Shown here: one piece after another, positions 5,491 to 9,592 of the stretch
Position numbering within the stretch: position 1 is the stretch's first letter
Layout: each line of letters opens with the position of its first letter
DNA from: Thermoplasmata archaeon
GTDB lineage: Archaea; Thermoplasmatota; Thermoplasmata; Lutacidiplasmatales; UBA184
Direction of reading: 5' to 3'
Assembly: GCA_030039865.1 (NCBI GenBank)
Contig: JASHUS010000143.1
Location: 1 to 9,592, forward strand
Length of the DNA: 9,592 bases
The notes under the pieces: generated by a model
Told to the model about the DNA's origin: nothing
The model's input: the letters and a program-made list of their open reading frames with translations, nothing else
Databases searched by the model: none
Made by a program: the position numbers and the translations under genes

Positions 5491-5854
5491 CCCCGAGGGA
5501 GCGGGTCTCCGATCGCTCGGGGACGTCCTCCTGCAGGAACCGCTGCGGAACTCGATCCGTGTACTGATACTCATCTCGCTCGGGATAAACCGGACCCTCG
5601 CCTTCTCCGACCTCCTCGAGCTCACGGGAGCTTCCAAAGGCAGTCTGGGTCACCACCTCGAACAGCTCGAGTCCGCGCACCTCGTCCGGAGCCGGATGGT
5701 GTTCACGCTGGGGGGACCTCGGGTCCGGGTCGAGATCACCCCCCAGGGGCGGGCGAAGTACGACGAGCTCTCCCGCGAGCTCGCCCGGCTCATCTCGGCG
5801 CGTCGGCCGCACGCGGAGCGGGAAGGTCCAGCCGCTGGACTTTCGGGGGGGTAG
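5474..5854 (+). CDS. Winged-helix transcription regulator
   Basis: A 126-residue DNA-binding protein. Residues about 17-105 form a winged helix: PLRNSIRVLILISLGIN (helix 1), LAFSDLLELTGASKGSLGHHLEQLESAHLV (helix-turn-helix, recognition helix near 55-67), a wing strand pair MVFTLGGPRVRVEITPQG, then a dimerisation-type helix KYDELSRELARLISA. This arrangement matches archaeal ArsR/PadR-like regulators. It starts at GTG 5474 with GGAG seven bases before, inside the end of the membrane-protein gene, so translation is coupled. No metal-binding cysteines are present, so it is not a classical metal sensor. It most likely controls its own operon; the ligand is unknown. The C-terminus is Gly-rich and disordered. 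Confidence 0.85.
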   Translation: MAPAGDPEGAGLRSLGDVLLQEPLRNSIRVLILISLGINRTLAFSDLLELTGASKGSLGHHLEQLESAHLVRSRMVFTLGGPRVRVEITPQGRAKYDELSRELARLISARRPHAEREGPAAGLSGG

Positions 5855-5859
5855 AAGCT

Positions 5860-5878
5860 CCCGGGCGGCCTGCCCGGG
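5860..5878. promoter_or_regulatory. Perfect inverted repeat between regulator and ATPase genes
   Basis: CCCGGGC-ggcct-GCCCGGG, a perfect 7-bp inverted repeat ending two bases before the GTG start of the ATPase gene. As RNA it forms a stable hairpin that would cover the start region; as DNA it could be an operator for the upstream regulator. A second inverted repeat, GTCCAG-ccg-CTGGAC, lies at 5826-5840 inside the regulator's last codons. Confidence 0.45.
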
Positions 5879-5880
5879 TC

Positions 5881-6666
5881 GTGCTCGACGTCCGGGGCCT
5901 GAAGGTGACATTCGCGGGCGCCACGACCCCGGCCCTGCGGGGGATCGACCTCCGGCTCGACAAAGCGAAGATGGTGGTGGTCGGGGCGAACGGCAGCGGG
6001 AAGACGACGCTGATCCGGGCGGTGCTCGGTCTGGTCCCCCCGACCGCCGGCTCGATCGCGGTCGACGGAAAGGACGTGCGCACGATCCGCGGGGAACCGG
6101 GGCTCTCGACGAACCTCGCGGAGATCTACCGGCTGATGTCGCTCCCGGTCCGGGACCTCGTACGCCTGTTCGCCCTGCTCAAGGGAGGCGATCCCGCCGA
6201 GATGGAGGGTCACCTCCGGGCGTTCGAACTCGACCCGGTGCTCGGGAAGCGTCTGTATGAACTCTCCACCGGCCAGCAGAAGCTCGTCGGCGACCTGTTC
6301 GCGGTCTGCTTCGGCCCCCGCCTGGTCCTGCTGGACGAGCCGTTCGACAACGTCGACTTCGCTCGACGGCGTCGGCTCGTCGGCCTCCTCCGAGCGCTGC
6401 CGGCGGACATCCTGCTGAACACCCACGAGCTCGAGCTGCTCGGCTCGTTCGCCGACTGGCAACTGGGCCTGATGTTCGAGGGGCAGCTCCTCGGCCCGTT
6501 CTCGGTCGCGGAGCTCGACCGGCTCTACCTGACCCGCGGGGACGCGCCGGAGGCGCTTGCGGTGCTCCGAACGTCGGTCGGGCTGTTCTCGGTGACGCGG
6601 GATGCGGGGGATCGGCCGGTGAAGAGCGCGACGAGCCTTACCGCGCTCGTGGAGTCGCTCGCATGA
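5881..6666 (+). CDS. ABC transporter ATP-binding protein
   Basis: A 261-residue nucleotide-binding domain on the cytoplasmic side of a transporter. Walker A is GANGSGKT (35-42); the signature is LSTGQ (128-132), a variant of LSGGQ; Walker B is LVLLDEP (148-154) with catalytic Glu153; the D-loop is FDNVD and the switch His182 lies in LNTHELE. The Q-loop region (about 74-83, LSTNLAEIYR) has no glutamine, which is unusual, so coupling to the membrane part may differ. Length is typical of single-domain ATPases of ABC-2 exporters, with about 60 extra C-terminal residues. The start is GTG 5881, directly after a hairpin; no Shine-Dalgarno is visible. Its stop overlaps the permease ATG by four bases. 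Confidence 0.92.
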   Translation: MLDVRGLKVTFAGATTPALRGIDLRLDKAKMVVVGANGSGKTTLIRAVLGLVPPTAGSIAVDGKDVRTIRGEPGLSTNLAEIYRLMSLPVRDLVRLFALLKGGDPAEMEGHLRAFELDPVLGKRLYELSTGQQKLVGDLFAVCFGPRLVLLDEPFDNVDFARRRRLVGLLRALPADILLNTHELELLGSFADWQLGLMFEGQLLGPFSVAELDRLYLTRGDAPEALAVLRTSVGLFSVTRDAGDRPVKSATSLTALVESLA

Positions 6667-7466
6667 ACCTGACGCGATGGTACGCGAAGGCGATGCTCTC
6701 CAACGGCTCGCTCTGGTTCTGGGCCGTCGCGTTCATGGCGATGTGGCTCGGGATCGGGGCGTTCCTCGAGTCGCAGGGGGTGGGCACGACGCGATCGGCG
6801 ATCGTCGCGTACACGACCTCGTGGTACGCGGTGATCGTGCTGATCGCGCTCAGCCTCCTAGCGGCGGTGATCTCGGGGTCGTACGCCTACGGCTCATCGG
6901 CGCTCGCATACGCGTTCCGGTACAGCCGGCTCACGCCGACCGGATACCTCGCCTCGCTCGTCGGAGGCTCCGCGCTGGTGGGTCTGGTCCTCAATGTCGT
7001 GCTCCTCGGAGCGACCGCCGGGATGTTCGGCCTGAGGTTCTCGACGACCCTGCTGCCGGCCGACCCGATCGCGCTCGTGGGGGTGTCGCTCTTGGGCGGG
7101 GTCTTCTTCATGGCGCTCTCGTCGACGCTGGCCCTCCTCGCGATCAACCATCTCGGCCTGCGGAGCGCCGACTTCGTCGGCTACGTCCCGCTCGTTCTAG
7201 CGTTCGTTCTCGGCAACGGCCAGGTGTACGTCGCCTTCCCCCGGTGGTTCGTCTACGGGTCGCCGTTCAATGACCTCACCTCGCTCCTCTACCAGGGGTT
7301 CTCGGGGAGCTCGGCGACCGTGGAGCTCGGGGCGGCGGCCGTGTCCCTCGGCTGGGTGCCGCTCCTCCTCGGGATCCTCGTCTGGACGGCGGGCCTGGTC
7401 GGCTGCACCCTGGTGCTCCTACGGCGGATTCGCTCGCGCAATCTCGAGGAACGGCGACAGATCTAA
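6663..7466 (+). CDS. ABC-2-type permease
   Basis: A 267-residue membrane protein, partner of the ATPase with which it shares an ATGA overlap. Hydrophobic spans lie at about 17-34, 53-75, 97-122, 136-161, 171-190 and 228-254, six in all, with a cytoplasmic N-terminus (NLTRWYAKAML) and an Arg-rich C-terminal tail (RRIRSRNLEERRQ). This layout fits the ABC-2 (DrrB/NatB-like) permeases that with one ATPase form export or flippase pumps for drugs, polysaccharides, ions or peptides. The segment AYAFRYSRLTPTGYLASL between spans 2 and 3 resembles the coupling helix region of that family. One ATPase and one permease imply a dimer of each. Substrate is unknown. It is the last gene of the module. Confidence 0.85.
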   Translation: MNLTRWYAKAMLSNGSLWFWAVAFMAMWLGIGAFLESQGVGTTRSAIVAYTTSWYAVIVLIALSLLAAVISGSYAYGSSALAYAFRYSRLTPTGYLASLVGGSALVGLVLNVVLLGATAGMFGLRFSTTLLPADPIALVGVSLLGGVFFMALSSTLALLAINHLGLRSADFVGYVPLVLAFVLGNGQVYVAFPRWFVYGSPFNDLTSLLYQGFSGSSATVELGAAAVSLGWVPLLLGILVWTAGLVGCTLVLLRRIRSRNLEERRQI

Positions 7467-7576
7467 ACCGGGGCCGAAGCGCGGGCCACACCGGCGACTC
7501 CCGATCAGCCGAGCGCGGACGTCGGCGTCCAGATGCGGAGGCTCGTCCCCACGGACCCTGCCGGAGCGGACCGACG

Positions 7577-8311
7577 ATGACACGGGAGGAGGACGAGTCG
7601 CGGGAGTCGGCGGACGGGGGCGCGATTCGAAAGGCACCGGTGGAGCTCAAGGCCCGGCTGGACTCCCCGTGCGAGATCGAGCGCCGACGGAGAGCTTCCG
7701 GGGCGCGCTTCCCGGCGACGTTGCATCAGCGGGATGTCTACTTTCGTCGCGTCCTGGGCCGGCTCAAGTTGCGAATCCAACGACCCGGCAGAGACCAACT
7801 GGTCTGGTACGACCGCCCCGACGTGGCCGATACTAAGGAGAGCCGCATCGTCCTCACCGCCCTCCCGACCCACCACGGACTTGAGCCGGTACTGGGCGCG
7901 GCCCTGGGGGTGCGGGTCGTCGTATCGAAGGTCCGGCGCGTGTTCGACTGGCGCGGGACCCGGGTTCATCCGGACGAGGTCGAGGGGCTCGGGGCATTCC
8001 TGGAGTTCGAGCGGACCGTCGATCGCGACACTCCCTCCGAGTTCGCACACTCCGAGCTTCGGGCCATGCTCGGCGAGCTCAGGATCTCCTCGGATTCCCT
8101 CCAAACCGGGTCCTACTCGGACCTGCTGCTGGCGGTGGGTCCGCCGCAGTCGGGTCGGGCCGACCAGGCCTTCGGAGAGCACCCGACATCCGGCGACGCG
8201 TTCGGCCCGTTCGAGAGCGCGCCCGGTCCGGCCGACCTGACCCTGACACACGGCGGCTCGAGTACGCCGCTGTCGCTAGTTCGAATCCCGGCGGGCCCGC
8301 CAGCTCCGTGA
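7577..8311 (+). CDS. CYTH-domain protein (class IV adenylyl cyclase / triphosphatase-like) with altered C-terminus
   Basis: A 244-residue protein whose residues 20-205 fit the CYTH triphosphate tunnel: VELKARL (22-28) stands for the ExExK motif, though the first Glu is Pro21; QRDVYFRR, then LGRLKLRIQ with Lys63 and Arg65, VVSKVRRVF with Lys117 and Arg119, and LGAFLEFE with Glu142 and Glu144; SYSDLLL near 200 closes the domain as in archaeal members. CYTH enzymes act on cytoplasmic triphosphates (ATP to cAMP, ThTP or polyphosphate); the missing Glu may lower metal binding. After about residue 205 the sequence is Gly/Pro-rich, and the last twelve codons run through the third tRNA-end repeat to TGA at 8309. 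The natural stop was probably replaced during recombination. ATG 7577 is the first start in frame near the domain. Confidence 0.8.
   Translation: MTREEDESRESADGGAIRKAPVELKARLDSPCEIERRRRASGARFPATLHQRDVYFRRVLGRLKLRIQRPGRDQLVWYDRPDVADTKESRIVLTALPTHHGLEPVLGAALGVRVVVSKVRRVFDWRGTRVHPDEVEGLGAFLEFERTVDRDTPSEFAHSELRAMLGELRISSDSLQTGSYSDLLLAVGPPQSGRADQAFGEHPTSGDAFGPFESAPGPADLTLTHGGSSTPLSLVRIPAGPPAP
8279..8299 (+). repeat. Attachment-site repeat, copy 3 (inside the CYTH reading frame)
   Basis: GT plus the 19-base core (8281-8299) is identical to the tRNA-Arg end. Bases before it (GCTAG) cannot pair as a T stem and no acceptor partner is found 70 bases upstream, so this is not a tRNA. It is read as the codons for VRIPAGP of the CYTH frame. 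Confidence 0.75.
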
Positions 8312-8401
8312 CGTTGTCGTCGCGGGGGCGGCCCCGCCACTTGGCCGTAGATGCCCTGGCGCGTGCACCGGCTCCCGGGGCTGATCGGCGGCGGCCGGCT
8401 T

Positions 8402-8411
8402 CTATATATAT
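8402..8411 (+). promoter_or_regulatory. TATA box of vapBC copy 2
   Basis: CTATATATAT, the clearest box in the window, centred about 27 nt before the ATG at 8434. This predicts a leaderless mRNA and decides for ATG 8434 over the out-of-frame ATGs at 8414 and 8421. Confidence 0.65.
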
Positions 8412-8413
8412 CC

Positions 8414-8427
8414 ATGAATCATGAATC
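8414..8427. promoter_or_regulatory. Tandem heptamer, operator candidate of vapBC copy 2
   Basis: ATGAATC occurs twice without a gap between the TATA box and the predicted transcription start. A protein bound there would block polymerase, so it suits self-repression by the VapB protein. Confidence 0.45.
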
Positions 8428-8433
8428 AGTATC

Positions 8434-8670
8434 ATGACGGTGGTTCAGACCCGCTTGCCCGAGCTCGAGTACGAGCTCCTCCGCCGCCGCGCCCGTTCGG
8501 AGCATCGCCCCATCCAGGACATCGTGCGACAGGCGATCCGCGATCACATCCTGAACGACACGGTGGACCCCACCGAACCGATCTTCCGGGAGCTGGCCCA
8601 CCCGGCCGGTCGCCGGGGTCGGGATCGATCGTCGCAGCACGTCGACGAGATCGTCTACACCCTCCCATGA
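8434..8670 (+). CDS. VapB-like ribbon-helix-helix antitoxin, copy 2
   Basis: A 78-residue protein. TVVQTRLPELEYELLRRRA then SEHRPIQDIVRQAIRDHIL (residues 2-40) is a classical ribbon-helix-helix: a short strand followed by two helices, which bind DNA as a dimer. The remaining half (FRELAHPAGRRGRDRSSQHVDEIVYTL) is the flexible tail expected to enter the active site of the toxin; the Arg-rich middle suits contact with acidic PIN residues. Starts at ATG 8434, as the TATA box predicts. Its TGA overlaps the ATG of the toxin by four bases. Confidence 0.82.
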   Translation: MTVVQTRLPELEYELLRRRARSEHRPIQDIVRQAIRDHILNDTVDPTEPIFRELAHPAGRRGRDRSSQHVDEIVYTLP

Positions 8671-9083
8671 TCTTCGTCGACACCTCGGCTTGGTTCGCCC
8701 TGCTCTACGAGAAGGCCGCGGAGCGGCCCGAGGCGGCGGCGACCTTCGCCGAGATCGAACGCGGGCGATACGGGACACCCGTGACGACCGACTACGTGCT
8801 GGACGAGACGTTCACGCTGCTGCGACTTCGGGTGGGGCTCGACCCGGTGTCCCGGCTCGCCGGACTGCTGGGCCGGAGTCCCTCGATACGCCAAGTCCGC
8901 GTCGGGGAGGCGGTCTTCGAGGAGAGCTTGAAGCTCATGCTGTCGCGGCCCGACAAGAAGTGGAGCTTCACCGACTGCACCAGCTTCGTGATCATGCGGG
9001 AGACCCACATGACCCACGCCTTCTCCTGGGACCACAACTTCGTGGAAGCCGGTTTCAAGATCGTTCCCGACGCCCGAAGATAG
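8667..9083 (+). CDS. vapC: VapC-like PIN-domain ribonuclease toxin, copy 2
   Basis: A 138-residue PIN-domain protein coupled to its antitoxin through ATGA. It opens MIFVDTSAWFALLYE with Asp5, has TDYVLDETFTLLR with Glu47, WSFTDCTSFVIMRE with Asp103 and AFSWDHNFVEAGF with Asp122: the complete acidic metal site of VapC ribonucleases. Compared with the toxin of copy 1 the order and spacing are the same but the sequences differ much, so the two pairs are not a recent duplication. It is likely active on structured RNA such as tRNA; target unknown. A longer in-frame reading from 8421 exists but runs over the antitoxin and is rejected. The stop is followed after ten bases by the degenerate tRNA-end repeat. 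Confidence 0.9.
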   Translation: MIFVDTSAWFALLYEKAAERPEAAATFAEIERGRYGTPVTTDYVLDETFTLLRLRVGLDPVSRLAGLLGRSPSIRQVRVGEAVFEESLKLMLSRPDKKWSFTDCTSFVIMRETHMTHAFSWDHNFVEAGFKIVPDARR

Positions 9084-9093
9084 CCCGGCCCGA

Positions 9094-9116
9094 GTTCGAC
9101 TCCCGACCAGCCCGTA
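9094..9116 (+). repeat. Degenerate attachment-site repeat, copy 4
   Basis: 19 of 23 positions match the tRNA-Arg end including the two flanking bases (GTTCGA, then a change, TCCCG, three changes spread over the next four bases, GCCCGTA). It may be the oldest scar of integration at this tRNA. Chance or another tRNA's end cannot be excluded. Confidence 0.45.
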
Positions 9117-9189
9117 CAACCCGGGTGTCCATCCGAGTGACCGGCGGCCGTGCCCAACCCCATGGCCCGTATCGTAACGGGAGCGTCGT

Positions 9190-9208
9190 CGGCTCGCTTT
9201 CTGAGCCG
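9190..9208. terminator. Hairpin between convergent genes
   Basis: CGGCTC-gctttct-GAGCCG, a perfect 6-bp stem with a seven-base loop, lies between the stops of the vapC gene (plus) and the oxidoreductase gene (minus). It is placed where a two-way terminator would be, but no T-run follows on either strand. Confidence 0.3.
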
Positions 9209-9216
9209 CCCGGGCC

Positions 9217-9592
9217 TCAGGTTCTGAAGTAGTGCCCCTGGTCGATGTCGGCGATGAGCCCAGGCCGGACGGGCTGCCACTCGAGCAGCTCGCGGGTCAG
9301 CACACTGGACGCCGGTTGGTCGACCGCGAGGACCATCCCTAGAAAACCGAAATCCTCGGCCGTGCGAGGGACCACCGGCAGATCCAGGTGACGGCCGATC
9401 GCGGCCGCGATGTCGCGGACCGGTATGCCCTCATCGCCGACCGCATGGAGGACAGATCCCGCCGGGGCCCGTTCCACGGCTAAGCGAAACAGGTGGGCAG
9501 CGTCGAGTACGTGCACCGCGGGCCAGCGGCTGGACCCGTCGCCGAGGTAGCCCGAGACGCCCTTGTCGCGGGCGATGCCGATGAGGCGGGGG
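9217..9592 (-). CDS. SDR-type NAD(P)-dependent oxidoreductase, C-terminal part (runs off right edge)
   Basis: The last 124 residues of an atypical/extended short-chain dehydrogenase-like protein (NAD-dependent epimerase/dehydratase relatives). Translated to the edge it begins RLIGIARDKGVSGYLGDG, SSRWPAVHVLDAAHLFRLA: the loop after the active-site helix followed by the conserved V-H-V-x-D stretch, then GSVLHAVGDEGIPVRDIAAAIG, LPVVP, LTRELLEWQPVRPGLIADI and the end GHYFRT. The Rossmann fold and the Tyr-Lys catalytic pair lie outside the window, so activity and substrate cannot be judged. It ends at 9217 facing the VapC gene. It lies beyond the outermost tRNA-end repeat and is taken as chromosomal backbone. 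Confidence 0.8.
   Translation of the reverse strand, partial: PRLIGIARDKGVSGYLGDGSSRWPAVHVLDAAHLFRLAVERAPAGSVLHAVGDEGIPVRDIAAAIGRHLDLPVVPRTAEDFGFLGMVLAVDQPASSVLTRELLEWQPVRPGLIADIDQGHYFRT

Larger units (their letters stand above)
2330..9116. mobile_element. tRNA-Arg-anchored tandem accretion island
   Basis: The region from the 3' end of tRNA-Arg to the outermost degenerate repeat is divided by copies of the tRNA end at 2330, 4031, 8281 and 9094. The two inner segments start with homologous leader plus methyltransferase remnants; the first and third segments end with a VapBC pair. This is the pattern left by successive site-specific integrations into one tRNA gene, each new element landing next to the tRNA and pushing older ones outward. 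No integrase, replication gene or capsid gene is visible, so the elements are decayed or were mobilised in trans. The island call rests on the repeats; true boundaries could differ. Confidence 0.5.

Noticed and set aside
8225..8299. A second tRNA ending in the tRNA-Arg 3' sequence
   Set aside because: No acceptor partner is found upstream, the T stem does not pair, and the only hairpin (GCGGC/GCCGC) has an eight-base loop, so it is only an attachment scar.
8421..8666. N-terminal extension of VapC copy 2
   Set aside because: It lies over the antitoxin in another frame; PIN domains begin at the strand MIFVDTS, which is ATG 8667.
1..9592. CRISPR array, integrase, insertion-sequence transposase or rRNA
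   Set aside because: No regularly spaced repeats, no tyrosine or serine recombinase motifs, no transposase-like frames and no rRNA sequence were seen on either strand.

Overview
The window looks like GC-rich archaeal DNA. The reasons are a tRNA-Arg gene with no encoded 3' CCA, AT-rich TATA-like boxes about 26-35 nt ahead of several start codons (suggesting leaderless or very short-leader mRNAs), frequent GTG starts, and archaeal-style VapBC and HEPN/MNT pairs. A high-GC member of Thermoplasmatota is my best guess, but that is inference; no marker gene here fixes the lineage.

Layout. (1) 1-1073, minus strand, housekeeping genes: the N-terminal part of an HpcH/HpaI-type aldolase running off the left edge, an OsmC-like thiol peroxidase, and a 64-residue zinc-ribbon protein. 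(2) 1318-2121, plus strand: a type VII toxin-antitoxin pair, a MntA-like nucleotidyltransferase carrying an N-terminal zinc ribbon, overlapped by a HepT-like HEPN toxin. (3) 2275-2348: tRNA-Arg with anticodon CCG. (4) 2330-9116: an accretion island. The last 19 bases of the tRNA recur exactly at 4031-4049 and 8281-8299, and a degenerate copy lies at 9094-9116, so the tRNA end behaves as a repeatedly used attachment site.

Segment A (2349-4030) holds a decayed DNA methyltransferase start, a VOC-fold protein and a VapBC pair. Segment B (4050-8280) holds a second decayed copy of the same methyltransferase start, about 330 bp with no recognisable gene, a four-gene module (six-span membrane protein, winged-helix regulator, ABC ATPase, ABC-2-type permease) and a CYTH-domain protein. 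Segment C (8300-9093) holds only a second VapBC pair. (5) 9217-9592, minus strand: the C-terminal part of an SDR-type NAD(P)-dependent oxidoreductase running off the right edge.

How the parts fit. The two methyltransferase remnants sit at the same distance (about 150 bp) from their tRNA-end repeats and share a leader, so they look like the left ends of two related integrated elements that entered the same site one after another. Both VapBC pairs lie directly before a repeat, at the right ends of segments. No integrase is present. The ABC module is the only multi-gene functional unit in the island and looks intact: its genes overlap or are closely spaced, and it probably moves an unknown substrate out of the cell or across the membrane under control of its own winged-helix protein.
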